64,000 bases of DNA, taken from NCBI GenBank assembly GCA_033439765.1, contig JAULSN010000009.1:1674001-1738000 (forward strand), in the 5' to 3' direction. The DNA is from Lasiosphaeria ovina (taxonomy: Eukaryota; Ascomycota; Sordariomycetes; Sordariales; Lasiosphaeriaceae). A program made the position numbers and the translations under genes. Below the pieces are notes generated by a model. The model had not been told where the DNA came from. It ran no database searches and worked only from the letters and a program-made list of their open reading frames with translations. Positions 11,361-23,700 of the stretch are shown here, piece by piece (positions within the stretch are counted from its first letter, which is position 1; each line of letters opens with the position of its first letter).

Positions 11361-12201
11361 CGGGAATTTAGCATCGCCATTGGCCTTCTGTCAATGGTTT
11401 GTCGGTCGTCTAACCACAAATTCGGAAAGTCGCCCGACTCGCCCGACCAACGTCGCGGTCAACCCGGAACGCCGTGTGCCTCATACAGTGACGGCAAACC
11501 CTAGGGTTCCGGCTGACATGGCAATGTTCTTTTTTTCGGAGCGCAGACCAGCAAGGAGAGAGACGTGCAAGGCGAAAACGCGTGCTTGGGACCTTGTTGC
11601 CAAGGCAGACCCGGTCAAAGTTCTGGGGGAGAATTAGGCGGAGCAATGGGGCAGCAGCAGCGTAAAGAGGCAAACAAGGGATCCCCTCCAGAAGAGGACC
11701 GTCTCGTAGTGTGGCCCATTTAATTTGATCTACAACCATCCCATTTGACCTCTTTGAAGAAGCACTCTACCCATCATCTATCCGGTCTCTAATTCCCACC
11801 GCCTGCTTTTCGTGCTTGGCCACAGACTCTTATGTTAGGTGGTGTGATTAAGGAATTCATTCTGCCGCGCTACTTTCTCCCAGCTTTGATATCTTGTGCC
11901 TTTGCTGAAGAAGAATGTCGTCGCCATCCGAGGAGCTCCGGTGCTGTGCATGACCTCTATGCGTCCGTGAGCCTGCAGAAAACCTGACCGGAAGGCTTTA
12001 TTCACGTGCAGAAAGCGGCGAACGAAGAGTTCGTTACCCCCAACCGGGCAACGAAGGGCACGGGCCTGCCTGCCAACTCCTCGAAAGGTCCAAGGTAAAG
12101 GCAGGCACGCCATTATAGACCCTGCACTTATCGACCTTCTCCTTCTTAAACCTCCGTTCCTTTGACTCTTCCTCTGTGCCAAATCCGCATCACCGAACAC
12201 T
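11361..12201. other. Gene-free stretch
   Basis: Short ORFs only. The last 200 bases, pyrimidine-rich toward 12150, could be the promoter of the ORF beginning at 12202. Confidence 0.4.
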
Positions 12202-12465
12202 ATGCCCGACGTCGAGACTTTACGCAACGATGGATCCAGCACGGCTCAGCGGCTGGATAAAATCCTGGCAACTCTCTACTACCTCCTCCTCCACGATGAA
12301 CAAGTCTGCGATTACCTCTTTCTCGTCGATCCAGCCGACCACCATCACATTCTTCGCGACGGCTTCCCGAAAATAGCCGAGCTCAACAAGCTTCTTGGCC
12401 TTAGCCTCCGCTTCGTGAGCCAGCCATGCAAATCCAATTCAGCCGGCATAGCTAACTTTGAGTGA
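12202..12465 (+). CDS. Hypothetical ORF, possibly the 5' part of the next gene
   Basis: The 87-codon ORF starts in a fair context and reads a helical N-terminus with LATLYYLLLHDEQVCDYLF. It ends at TGA 12463-12465. The following ORF at 12508 is in the same frame, and the bases between (reading ALQPYQRELTISN) also look coding, so the two may be one gene with a single stop. Alternatively an intron begins at GTGAGC 12415 with branch GCTAAC at 12451 and CAG at 12469, but that splice puts the downstream reading out of frame and ends nine codons later. No family recognised. Confidence 0.3.
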   Translation: MPDVETLRNDGSSTAQRLDKILATLYYLLLHDEQVCDYLFLVDPADHHHILRDGFPKIAELNKLLGLSLRFVSQPCKSNSAGIANFE

Positions 12466-12507
12466 TCAGCACTTCAACCCTACCAACGGGAGCTAACCAT
12501 CTCCAAC

Positions 12508-13248
12508 ATGAGCAAGTTTCTTCACTTCGAGCTGCGCCATTTGCTCGTTAACGAGCTACGCTCTGGTGCTTCGATGGTCGATCCGAGACCCTTCGTCGCA
12601 ACGACTCTGATGAAGGAGACTAAGCTCGAGTTGGAAGTAGCCAACTGCGCTATCGCTATTTTCCCATCTATCTCCGGTGCAGAGCCGACGCCTTGTACGA
12701 TCGCCACCATCGAGGCCGTCGGTGATAAGATGTCCAAGAGTGTACTTGCCCACGTCATGACGCGCAACCCTGGTATCCAAACCATGATAGGTCTCTATCT
12801 GGGCGGCCTGACCCAAACAAAGTTCACCAGCGAGGCGGACGGAAATCGCCGTATCAGGCACATCGGTGACAAGTCTGTCGTCATGACTTACACCCGCGTC
12901 AAGAAGGGTATCTACGTCGAGACCGAGCCGCTGTCCAAGGAGGACGGAAAGATGCGCATTCCTATCACAGCCGACGGCAAGATAGCCGTGGTTGTCGACT
13001 ACGCTGACGTCCTGGACGTGATCCGCACCGTCGGCACATTCACGCCCCTTGGTGCTGTCCCGAAGGGGGTTGCTCTCAATGCTCGCAATCCGCCCAGTTC
13101 CGGTATGCAGGCATCCATGTGGCCTTTCCCTTGCCCTGGTATCGTAGCCCGCGCGTCTGGATATCGTCTCGGAGGCGCCAACTACGGAGCTTCAGGTCTC
13201 CGCGTCTGGGGCACTCTACTGGGTCGCCTTCTTCGCCGTAATGCCTGA
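12508..13248 (+). CDS. Hypothetical protein, 246 residues
   Basis: An uninterrupted ORF with good codon use and no obvious introns. The protein has an N-terminal helical part, then an alternating beta-rich middle (IRHIGDKSVVMTYTRVKKG, then KIAVVVDYADVLDVI) and a Gly/Arg-rich basic C-terminus ending LLGRLLRRNA. There is no signal peptide or clear membrane segment. I recognise no domain. It lies just downstream of, and in frame with, the ORF at 12202, so the true start may be further upstream. Confidence 0.4.
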   Translation: MSKFLHFELRHLLVNELRSGASMVDPRPFVATTLMKETKLELEVANCAIAIFPSISGAEPTPCTIATIEAVGDKMSKSVLAHVMTRNPGIQTMIGLYLGGLTQTKFTSEADGNRRIRHIGDKSVVMTYTRVKKGIYVETEPLSKEDGKMRIPITADGKIAVVVDYADVLDVIRTVGTFTPLGAVPKGVALNARNPPSSGMQASMWPFPCPGIVARASGYRLGGANYGASGLRVWGTLLGRLLRRNA

Positions 13249-13884
13249 TCTGTTCAAGCTACAGAAGACAGCGGGAAGTACGGGGTCTAAATACATGAGG
13301 GCATTCCGGGGATCTCAGTGAGCTAGCAGGGGCAGCAGGGCCCCGGCTGACAGGACCCGTTTTCGGGCGTCTTGGCGCTTACACCATGTCTGTTCCCACG
13401 GTCAAATGTTCTGCATACTCTCAACTGGTTTACAGTGGAAGTCTGTTTCCCGCTGCCTCGCTCAGCTAAGAAAATAAGAAGAGAAGGAGGTAAAGAACTG
13501 TCAAGCTCGGGTGTCTTAGCAGTGGAGTGAGGAAGATGAGAGGCTTCGCGGGCCCAAGGTAGGCCGTAACAGCGGGGCCCCTGGGTCAAGGTAGGTCTAT
13601 TGCTAGGGGACTACTGAACTCTGCCCTCCTCGAGCAGGAAGGCAAGGCCTGCCAGTACTTATAGTACACCGCTTGCCCTCTCGCGGCTCCCTCGTAGCGT
13701 CATCGCAGCCCCCTTCCAGTTTCCAAGCGCACCCCAAGCGCCGCGAGGCCACAGCCGCGACATCGGCATGTGGCAAGAACCTGGCCACTTGGTGACAATG
13801 TCTCCTGTCAGCCGGGATCCGGACCATCGATGAGGTTACTCCCCTTCCGGCGCCACTCCTCTTCCGGCGCCACTCGTAGTTCTC
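13249..13884. other. Gene-free stretch
   Basis: Probable 3' flanks of the two convergent neighbours. A 17-bp near-perfect tandem duplication (CTTCCGGCGCCACTC core) lies at 13844-13877. Nothing else seen. Confidence 0.4.
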
Positions 13885-14514
13885 CTAAAGCATTAAGGCC
13901 AAGCCGGAGATGGTGAGCTGTGTATGTGCACGATATCGGTTAGATGTACCCGGGTCTGCCTGGAGGTTGGCGCTTACGAGAGCGACGACTGATTTTTTCT
14001 GGGCTAGGATGCTGGAGCCCGATCGTGCCGACTGTGTCACGGTAGTGGTCATCGGCGGGGGCGTGTTGCCGTTGCCGGGGCCGGGTCCAACGGTTCCCGA
14101 AGGTGTCGTCGTCACGGCCGGAGGCTCGGTGACATCGGGATTCGCAGGACCGACCGCCGCGCTGCAGTAGCCGTCGTAGACGGCCACGGCGCTGGTGAAA
14201 TCGGCTGCGTTGCTCGTGCACCGGGTGGCCACGCACAACGACAGCCACGACACGGCCGAAGGCTGGAGATCGGCCCGGCAATAGCACTCGTCGTCAACGG
14301 GGCCATGGCAGGTGAGGTACTGTTCGCAACACTTTAAGGTGATGCCAAGAGTGTCAGATAGATCGGGCCCCCCTTCCCGCCTGAAGCACGAGCTTGCGCA
14401 GGGCCGTAGATGCTGAAACGGATCAGTAGAAGCGATCGTCTGGGGCGAGGCTCTGGCGACGGGCCACAGGATGGCCAGGCTACCGAGGATAAGGGCTTTG
14501 AGGGTGGTTCTCAT
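13885..14514 (-). CDS. CFEM-like secreted, possibly GPI-anchored protein
   Basis: Single-exon ORF of 209 residues from ATG at 14514. The start was chosen because it opens a typical signal peptide (MRTTLKALILGSLAILWP, then ARASPQ). An upstream in-frame ATG at 14658 would add a low-complexity FIFS repeat. Residues about 35-120 hold ten cysteines in a CFEM-like pattern (CASSC, CC, CH, CYC, LCVATRC, YC). A Pro/Thr/Gly-rich linker follows, and a short hydrophobic end (LTISGLALML) could be a weak GPI-anchor signal. CFEM proteins act at the cell surface in haem/iron uptake, adhesion or host interaction; which applies cannot be told. Spacing of the cysteines is divergent, so CFEM-like is safer than CFEM. 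Confidence 0.65.
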   Translation of the reverse strand: MRTTLKALILGSLAILWPVARASPQTIASTDPFQHLRPCASSCFRREGGPDLSDTLGITLKCCEQYLTCHGPVDDECYCRADLQPSAVSWLSLCVATRCTSNAADFTSAVAVYDGYCSAAVGPANPDVTEPPAVTTTPSGTVGPGPGNGNTPPPMTTTVTQSARSGSSILAQKKSVVALVSANLQADPGTSNRYRAHTQLTISGLALML

Positions 14515-14604
14515 GGCGAAGTTGATTCCGACCTCTCTCTCCATCGGAGTTCGATATCGACGAGGAAGAACGGCGGCGGGAGTGAGAGACGGTTTGTGAG
14601 AGAA

Positions 14605-14640
14605 GATGAATGAGAAGATGAATGAGAAGATGAATGAGAA
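14605..14640. repeat. Three perfect copies of a 12-bp unit
   Basis: GATGAATGAGAA repeated three times head to tail, in the 5' untranslated/promoter side of the CFEM-like gene. Confidence 0.85.
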
Positions 14641-17600
14641 GTGGATGAGGGGGGACACGAGGGGGGCACGACTACGCTCTAAGTTCGGTGGTGGCCCTGG
14701 TCAATCTTCAGCCGTAAGCCACCAGACTAAGAGGGCTGGCCAAGAACCACTGCCAAGCCAATAGTCGACGCCTGCAGAGTCAGGCGCGCAGAGGTGGAGA
14801 ACGTGCTGTTGCGTGGTCTGTGGCTGCTTCGACAGTAGCTCCTTGCTTCTACCGCTGCTGTTCACCGTATAGCAACAGGCACCTTTTGCTCTACCTTACC
14901 ACGTGTAATTATATACCCGCACCCTTACATTCTTAGAACGTTCGACGTAGATGCCTTGGCGACGCCGCAAGGCTTTCTTGGCCAGGAGAGATGCCCTGCA
15001 TTGCACGTGGAGGCGGGGCGATGGTGTTCTGGCAATTGTGATAGGGCCTCCAGGGCCGAAGATGGCTGAAGGTTGACTCTGGACATTATGCCCTCGTACG
15101 TTTTGGTTTGGTCGTCAGCGGTTGAACCTCGACGCTCCATGAATTTCGAATGGGGGTCGGATGCGGCGATAGACCAATCAGGTGGCGATACCGGGCCCCA
15201 GCTGAGCCCTTATCAAGGGTTCAGGGGAGTTTGCACCATAAACAATTCGACACAAGGGCTGTGGCACAAGCTTCAAGTTGGGGGCTTCAATTACCACTAC
15301 GCTTTGATATAGCGAGTGTTTGACGACCCTTTGATACGAGATTCTGAAAATCTTTGGTGTGAAGACTCTATGGTAAATCCTAGTTGGCCGCAATTCTCGA
15401 AGCTCAGGCCGGTATCGAGGCGGCGCAAAAAGGGACGTTTCTGTCCACCCTGACGTCACCCAAGACTCAGAATTTGGTATTTGTCATGTCCGCTTCTAGC
15501 CTCACTTAAGCAACGAAAGCTTTGCTTCTAGTATGAGTACTTTTTCTGGTATAACTCCTGCGGTAACTCAAGCAACATGGAGGCGGACGGCTCTTCCCCG
15601 CGACGTCAACGGCCGCGCATTCATCCCTAAACCCTGAGGAAAAGCCTACGACATCACATCGCAGAGATCAAAACTAAGCATCTAGGCGGGGGCAGAATTC
15701 TCAACTCTGCGACGCGAGTTGGGTGGCGTGGTAGATTCGGAGCTGAGGGTATACGACACCGCTAATGTAAGGGCTGTGGATGCTTCGGCGCCATATGACG
15801 GCAGCTGTGTATGCTATGGCGAACATCCAGACGTTCGATAGATCCAGCCACCCTCACGGTCCAGCCCGGGAGCGTTTAATCAACGCGCCTTTAGCCTCGG
15901 TGGAAACCGCACTTCAGGACCACTATGAACGGAGGAACAACGCTATTGAAGAAGTCATCGTGTAATTACTGTTTCGTCGAGGAAGGCCGCCACCAAATGC
16001 CGTTCCAACGCCTTGCCACATCAGCAGCCAGCACCGCCTCCCTACGCTGATGAGCCTTCACCAGAGCACTCCTCATTCACGAATTCTTCAGTTAGTTCTA
16101 CAGACTTAACCAGGCATTTTAAGCGGAAAACACCTGAAGCACATACGAAAACTCGAAATTTCTATTTTCGTACTTCGCCCACGTGACATTGCTCACCCTG
16201 GCTCAGGCTCGGCTCAGTCTTCGCTCAGGATCGGCTCAGGCTTGCTCACCCTGATTACTATTTTCGGAACTCTAGCCGAGTAGCCCAGAATTGGTCCCCC
16301 ATATAAAGATAGCCAAAATGGGCCCCCATTCTTGAAAATGAACAGTTTCTCCTTTACTTTGCCGTGTTGCTTACCTGACCGCTGGAGACTTAAGTTAGCC
16401 TCTGCACTACAAGTCTCACGCGCCTACACCTCCTGCAACCACTCATACTTCTGTTGTTCAATCCCCTGTATTCATCACCATCTTTGACAACACGCCAAGA
16501 TACAGTATGGAATTGGGATCAAAGACGTTCAGTTCAGCAGATACCGCCATTGAGCGGGCTGAAAAGAGAGGCCTTACAGGTCACGCCGGCGCCTCCTAGA
16601 TGGGGGCGGAGCATCGCGGTCCGACGTGACAAACTGCAATCCAATAGCCCAACTCCAGACCACCTGAGTGCTATCGTTATCACCACAGGCATCGTCGTCA
16701 TCACCTCAGCACGTCCCGCTGCCGCAAAACCGCCGCCGTTCTACATCCCGTTACCAAAGATCGAGACGACAGGGTACGATGCTCGAAACAGAAGGCTGGT
16801 TACGGCCCCGGTCAGTTATTACGCTTCTAGAGGAACACTCAAGTTCCCCCTGTAGACTCGAACTGGCTACCTTATGACGGAGATCTTTCTCGCACGCGTC
16901 GTCATCCTCTTGGTGTCGGCGGCTGCCGGCGGAGGTGTCCCTCTCATGTGCTTGGCCGCTTCGGCCAGTTTGAAGCGCCTGCCATCTCTCGGACGGAGCG
17001 AAACCGCACCAAGGGATGGGAGGGCCACGATTTGCCAACAAGGGGCATCTGATCCATCTGGGAGCGCACGCCATACGGGATCAGTTTGAGATGTGACGCT
17101 CGAGAAACTTCGTGATGTCCTTCGGCTTGGCCATGGCCTCCTCTATGTGAGAGTATAAGAACACCCGCGGTGATCGCGGCGGGACGCCGTCTCGGTCGAG
17201 GCCAGAAAACTTGGTCACCCTCGGCGGCACAGGAAGCGCCCCCCTCCTCCACCCCCCTCTACGAGGGTGCCAACACGTCGTCGTAGAGCGGCATGACCGA
17301 CCCGTCCACTTGGGCTGGTCGTGCTTTGAGTCCCTTGCCGTGCTGGGTCGGCCGTCGCGTCACGTAATGGCTAGAGAGTGTCTATTCGTCAAACGCAGTG
17401 GATTCGTCGAGTCGCGATATACCGGGATGACCTGTCGTTCTCGCGCCCCTGGTTCCTAGCAGGTCTTTGCCATGACCGCAAGGCAGCAAGCATCCTCTTC
17501 GTCATTGTCACCATCCCGAGAAGTACGTCTAGTTCTAGTGTCAGGCTGCTGGCAGTGTGAACGGGTGCGAATCGGCGAGCTTTCAAAACCGCGCCAAAGA

Positions 17601-18120
17601 GGACACAATGATTGCAGCAATGAGGAAGTGTTCAAGCCGATATTTGCATATAGGCTAGGGCCTCAGGCACCGTTCTACAATAGAAACCTGATTTCCCAAA
17701 CCCAAAATAGACCACCGGGTTCAACTTCTGGTCCCGCGTTGCCGCCCGCGAAGGAGCTGCTCAGGTGAAAGTCCAGCGCGGCCGTGGTCGATCGGGTCCG
17801 GGACTCGCTGGGGATCTGCATCTCCAACCCTGTCTTTCGAACTAAGCTGCGGTGAAGGGGAGACGCGGACCGAAGCCGTCGTGCGGCGCGGGGCAGCTCG
17901 TAAATTCTTTCTGCCGACAGGTAGGTTTACCTTCCACGCGGATCGTGACCAACCCGTACGGCCCTGCAATTGCCTGTCCACTAGGCTGGGAGTTCGTGAC
18001 TCCGAGTCTCGGCAGCGCGTAGCGCGCGGCGAGACCACGGCAGCACAGAGCGAAGCACTGCCCGTCCCCATCGGGTGCGACGTGCTCCGGGGTGAGAAGT
18101 CGGAACGCTTGCCTCCCTAG
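14641..18120. other. Long gene-poor stretch
   Basis: No ORF with a recognisable domain and no convincing exon chain on either strand over about 3.5 kb. A tract of diverged GGCTCAGG-type units lies at 16187-16255. An ORF at 15780-15965 has plausible helical composition but no family match that I know. Confidence 0.4.
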
Positions 18121-18235
18121 GTGGACGCGGTCCGCTCCCTAGGCGGTGGACCTTCTTTCGCAGAGGCCCTCCGTGCAGAGTTCGGCAGCGAAGAACTCAG
18201 AGTCCCACGAAGACATGTGACGCACGAGGAGTCGT

Positions 18236-18395
18236 CTGAGCCTGAGAGCCCCGACAAGCCTGAGGAGGACAAGCCTGAGGAGGACGAGGAGGCTGGGGAG
18301 GATGAGGAGTCTGGCGAACTTCAGGAGGCTGGAGAACCTGAGGAGCCCGAGGAACCTGAGGAGCTTGAAGAGCCTGAGGAGTGCTACGCAGGTTA
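18236..18395 (+). repeat. Acidic Glu/Pro-coding repeat tract
   Basis: Degenerate GAG GAG CCT GAG units give a highly acidic reading (PEEPEEPEELEEPEE) within an ORF that is open from 18121 to 18399 but has no ATG. It may be a decayed exon or just a simple-sequence tract. Confidence 0.5.
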
Positions 18396-18399
18396 TTAA

Positions 18400-19018
18400 A
18401 CCTAGAGTAATACCAGGAGAAGAGAGGCCGGGAAGGACAATAGGAGACCTTGGAATAGTAAAGGGACTACGCGGTAGGTGTGGAGGAGTTATGGCTAAGG
18501 CACATGTTGTGACTAGGGGTTGCAGCCATCAGTATAGCCTCCGCTACCAAGAGTGGCCGGGAAGTCTGCTGGCACATCTGTGGCTAGTCATGTGGCTGCA
18601 GCCGGTGCAGAGATCCCAAGGGGGTCTGTTTGGAAAAGAAAGCGCGATGTTATTACTACAGCGGTTTAAACGAACAAGATAAAAATATCCCACATTTTGC
18701 CAGGCCTCGTGAATGTCTCAGTAGATCGGGGAGTTCCCCAAATTGGGAATTCCTCCAGATTCGCCGACGAAAGAAGAAGTGCGACGCCGCCACAGGGGGA
18801 GTTATTGGCTAGTCCAAGGTATCACATGGCAGCTGACCGTGTCTACCTGCGGGAGGGCGCAAGGATGTAATGATCGGCAAACCCAAGCGACAAGATGGCC
18901 ACGATCTCTCGGGTCCTTCGGCCAATACTCTTCTCTGTCCAACCTCAACATTCTCGCCTTGTGTTTCCCCCACTTGTCTTGAATCCAACCGACACCACCC
19001 CTTCAGTCTCGGATGTGT
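18400..19018. other. Gene-free stretch
   Basis: Short ORFs only. The end adjoining 19018 should be the 3' untranslated region of the minus-strand dehydrogenase. Confidence 0.4.
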
Positions 19019-20740
19019 TCAAGACCGGCCGTCGGCGGCAATATCCAGTCGCCACCTTGTATTAGCACCCGCGCCAGCGGCCCTCTGGATCTCTTCAGCC
19101 AGTGATACGCTGCTCTGGTAGACCTTGGTCTCGCCGGCAGCGCGAGCGCTGGCATGTGCGTGGTTCCACCACACCATCTCTTGCGCCATGCCCTCGAGCG
19201 TGGTGATGACTCCCGAGTATCCGAGCCCGCCGGCGGCAACGGGCTGACCGGCCACCGCGTTAGACGCGACGAGGTGCGTGCAGATGGATAACAGTGCCGG
19301 CTGAACGTGCTTGACGTCGCCCGTGATAGGGGGCAAGATTTTCCTGGCGAGTGGGAAGCGGGCGTGGAGGAGGATGTACCACTCGACAACGTGACAGACT
19401 AGGAGCATCAAAATAGGTGGCACGTGCATGGTCCGGAACGGCGTGTCGGCGAGGGTCCCAATCAGGCGGTACAAGCTACCATAGGGGATCGGCGGGTTCG
19501 GGTCGGTGACGACAAAGGGCCTGCCTGCCTGTGGCGCCGTGGATGAATCCGGGTTTGCCAGAACTGCCTCGAGGTTGAGATGAGCGATGGCGGCGTTGGA
19601 CCCGTGGACAAACGACTGCACAACGTGACTTGACCATCTGGTCAAGGGTTAGCAAGACATCTCTGTCCGGCAGAAGCAGGGGAGTGGCACATACTCGGGC
19701 AAGAGCTCTATGTTGAGAGGGCCCCCGACAGTATTGTCAGAGAAGCTTGAGCAGCCGTAGATGCCGTTCGCGGGGCGGATGCACCCAGTACGGAGCCCAG
19801 AGCTGTTGGCTCCACAGACGATGCGCTCGGCTGCGGCTTTGGAGACTGCGTAGTTGGAATAGTAGCCATCGTGGGCGCGTAGAGGCGCGAAGAAATCTCG
19901 CTCGTCGAGTGTTTGCCAGTAGTGGGCCGGCCATCGTGACTCTGAGCGCGACCAGGTCTTCCACGGTGCGCGCCAGAACTCGACAGGACGGATGTTTATG
20001 CTGGCCGAAGTGGTGGAGACTAGGACATCGGCGCCCGCCCGCCGAGCAGCGTCCAGCACGTGCTGTGTCCCCTTGACGTTGACGGCCTCGCAGAAGGCAT
20101 ATGTGAGCTTGGACCGGTCCGATGGCACGATGACAGCGGCCGTGTGGAAGACGGTAAGGGGAAGACTGGCAACAGACGGATCCCAGGGCTTGGAAAAAGC
20201 AAGGTCGGTGGAATCTGCAGACGAGATATCGGCCTGGACAAAGCCAACCTTGGCAGCCAGATCACCAGCATGTGGTTGCTTGCCCCGTCTGGGCGCTCGG
20301 TAGTCGACGATGCGGATTGAGTCCGGGCGCTGGCCGCGCTGGAGGAGCTGCTGGACTATATAGTCGCCGACCAGACCTGGCGTGTCATTCCGTCAGCACA
20401 GCTCTAGATGTTATTCTAGCGAGCGCAGGAACTCACCTGAGCCGCCCGTGACGATGTAGCGCCGATTGAGTTTCGGGGGGATGCGGCCGGCGTAAGTTTT
20501 GGTTGTGATGGGGTTGGCCTGGATCCTCTTGTATGTGGCCAGGAGTAGTGTTCTGCTCCAGCTGTTGTCTGCTATCTTTCGGATCGCGCTTGGAGTTCCT
20601 CCCAAGACCCAATTGAGGCGGGCGAGATGCGCCGCCAGAATCAGGCCAATCGCGATTGCGGCAAGCAGAAAAGCATGGTGGTCGGCGACGGCAACCGACA
20701 TGTCGGGAATGTGGTCAAAGAATATCTGCAGCGCGTGCAT
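19019..20740 (-). CDS. 3-beta-hydroxysteroid dehydrogenase/isomerase-type NAD(P)-dependent enzyme, membrane-anchored
   Basis: Three exons: 20740-20437, 20376-19695 and 19637-19019, with introns of 60 bp (GTGAGT) and 56 bp (GTATGT). These join in frame to 534 residues. A transmembrane segment lies at about residues 22-44, so the enzyme is probably ER-anchored. The Rossmann motif TGGSGLVG is at 98-105, an extended SDR of the 3-beta-HSD family. The catalytic YxxxK is Y277-K281 (YAVSK), preceded by the STTSASINI strand expected to carry the catalytic Ser. The C-terminal 200 residues contain a second hydrophobic region (PPILMLLVCHVVEWYILL). Family members oxidise or epimerise sterol, steroid or sugar 3-hydroxyls; an Erg26-like sterol role is possible but the extra C-terminal length argues for a paralogue. 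No inactivating change seen. The start ATG is the last one before the membrane segment. Confidence 0.8.
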
Positions 20741-23700
20741 TGTGTTTGTTTCGGTGTTGCTGGCTGCAATCGGCGAAGGTACTCGTAACCACCTGGAGAC
20801 ATGCGAACATTCTTTGGCCAGCGGCGCGGGATGGTTGGGGGATGGAAGCCCTGTAATTATTCGGATAGAAGCCCTGTAATTGTTGGCTCCAACTTCCTTT
20901 AACCCAGCTTTTCGGAAAACCAGAGCCAACGACACCTAGCCCGGATGGAATGCCGGCCGGCAGGCGCTTGTCGATGGTTGTTCCTGCCACCCAGGCCTCG
21001 TATCGACGTACAGCCCCAGCGGCCCGTACCACCTGAAAAGGCCTAAGCGACGAGTTTGCTTTAAGACTCTTGACGCCCATCTTTGTCTCAGGTAACAGTA
21101 TCCGTATCTCCATTACAAAGGTAGGCGAGACTGAGGTTCACCAAATTCATCCCGTCACCATGGGCACCTCCAGTGGCGACATGTTTGGTCACCGATCCCC
21201 AAACGGCGCCACCCGAAATTTCCGGTCCGGATGCCGATACACCGAACCTTTGTAAGCACTACTCTAAAACAGGCCGAAGATCGCAGCGTTTCATCCTTAG
21301 TGCACGGCGTGAGGTGACCTGAGAGCAATTGGATACCTAATTAGGTACGTATTCCGTATGGAGCGTCTTGAAACGCTGCCCGTTCAACTCTCACGCCGGT
21401 TAATTAGCTGCGCAGCATAATTGCCACTTTACTAGTAACTTGCCGACCTTTCTTGAACATCAATTAATTATCCCAAAAATCGGATTACAAGTTCCGGTCA
21501 TTATTGCGGCTTGTTCAACAACTGGCTTGCACACCTGATATTTATGTATTCCGAGCGTCACATAGTGCTTAGCCGGGCTCTGGCGGCGGTACCTATCTTT
21601 CAGTCGGACATTGCGGCGGTATTTGGTTTCCAGATCTCTTCCATTGAAGCGGTGAAAAGGCACCACAGCACATCAGCCACAAGAACAGACACTGAGGCTC
21701 GCCGCGAGCCTTACACAGTACTGGTACAGGATTCCATGGCCGGGTAGTCAATATAACAAGGAAAATGGCAGTATTGCGTGCACTGGTCTGGGGATCTCAA
21801 TTCATGGTAAAAAGACGTGAATCCTAAAGAAGGACCCGAAAAAAAGATAAAGAGCGATGCTGACCTCTAATCAGGGGAATGGCGGGTCAAGAAGAGAAGG
21901 AAAGGACTGTACTATATTACTTTGAATACGTTAAGGTTGTAAATAAACCCCTTATTACCCTGCCCCTGAACCCTTGGCCACCATCTACGGAATATTCCAT
22001 GGTTGACTGGCTGATAGAGTAGAGCCCTCTTTTAGCAATTGGGGTTTCATGCCTCTGTTCTCCCTTGTTCAGTCAAGCACTCGTTCCCTCACTTAAGGTA
22101 TCCTGGCCTCTGCTCTGTGTGACGCCAAGCACTGAAAACATTGACTTTTGATAGAACAAGCGAATATTTGCTCCGTTTAGGTTTTATTAGGTCGAGATGT
22201 AAGTTGTGGCTGAGGTGGCGAGGAGACACTCTGCCGGTAATGTTTTCTTCATCTACTCTAGCAGCGACTTCGACAGTTAGGTCTATCACCAATGTGAAAC
22301 GGCTTATACCCACCACCATGCCCACACTACCGCTTCTGCTCAGCCAAGTCGCCTTTGCACTAGCAGGGGATATCTTGTCGTTCATTTGCCCACTACGAGA
22401 TTCCCCACTTTCCCTTCGTTTCCCCACGATCCCGATCGCGAAATTTGGTGGCTTTTAATCCCTGAGCCTGCTAGTGCAAAGGCAACTTGGTTGAGTAGAA
22501 GTGGCAGGTAAAATGAACACGATTAAGAATATCGTGACTACCGTCCTGGTAACTATACACAAGCGTCGTGCTTGAAATTAAATATGGAGAATTAAACAGT
22601 GCACACGGTATCATTCCTTTGCTTGCGTGGAGGTTTGTTGAATTATGTGTTCGGCACTCCTTTTATAAATCCCAGCGTGTAGGTCCGTGTTCATGACGTT
22701 AGGGATAGAAGAGCGGATTTGCGTCATGTGGGAACTTTGAGTGTATTATGTCCGTTGCAAAAGATGAATTTGACGATAACATTGCGATTCCAAACCTATA
22801 GCCGTAAATTATAACATAACATGCTTTTTGGCGTCAAATTCAAGTTTTAAACTTCCAAACACATAGACGTATCAAATCAAGTGATCACATATTGGTTAGT
22901 TGATATTCTGAAGCATGGCAATGGATTCTATTTGATTCAACTAGAGAAAATAATTATGTTGCCCTCTAATTCGGCGCATCTAGAAAAAATAGACCTCTGC
23001 TAGGTGCCTAAGGACTGCAGAGATAATAAACCAATCTTGACCAATTAATTATCAATAAATGCAACTGCCGTGGCTCAGTAGTCGTAGTTGGCGTTGTTGG
23101 GAATTATTGATGGGCCGAGTTTTTGTGTGTCGAGGTTTTGCAGAGTCTATCACTTCAAGAATTCCACCTCCAGCTTATCTTGGTGGAGCGTGGGTTCTTG
23201 CATCGGCACAAAGTTCCCTACCTCATTAGCGATTACGGTTTAGGCTGCAGTACCTAGCGGCCGTTTGGCGTTGAGATAATAACCTCCCGCACCGGCCAGC
23301 TTGGGCTGCAGGAGGGCCAATTCGTTTGGAATCGATAAGAACAACACGCGCTAGTTACCAGGTACCCCGCAGCAACTTCGATGTGCGCTCCGTAAAATGA
23401 AGGAGTTCTCATCCCTTATCGGCACGCGCCGGCGGAAATTGGATTTAGCCCCACCTAACGTTACCCCAACCCGCAAAAGCCCCGCCGTTGCGCTGGTCTC
23501 CACTGCAGCGCACAGACCAGCGAATACGAACGTCGAACAACATGCCCGGAAAGTGGAAGCTTGGATCTCCCAAAGTACCGGGTTGGAATGGCCCAAGGCA
23601 GCATGCCCAGGCTTGGCGCAGCTGCCACGGCGCATTCGATAGCGGCTCCGCCTTTTGAAAGGTCGGGCCTGCTTTGGCAACTATTTGTCGCCCCCAATGT

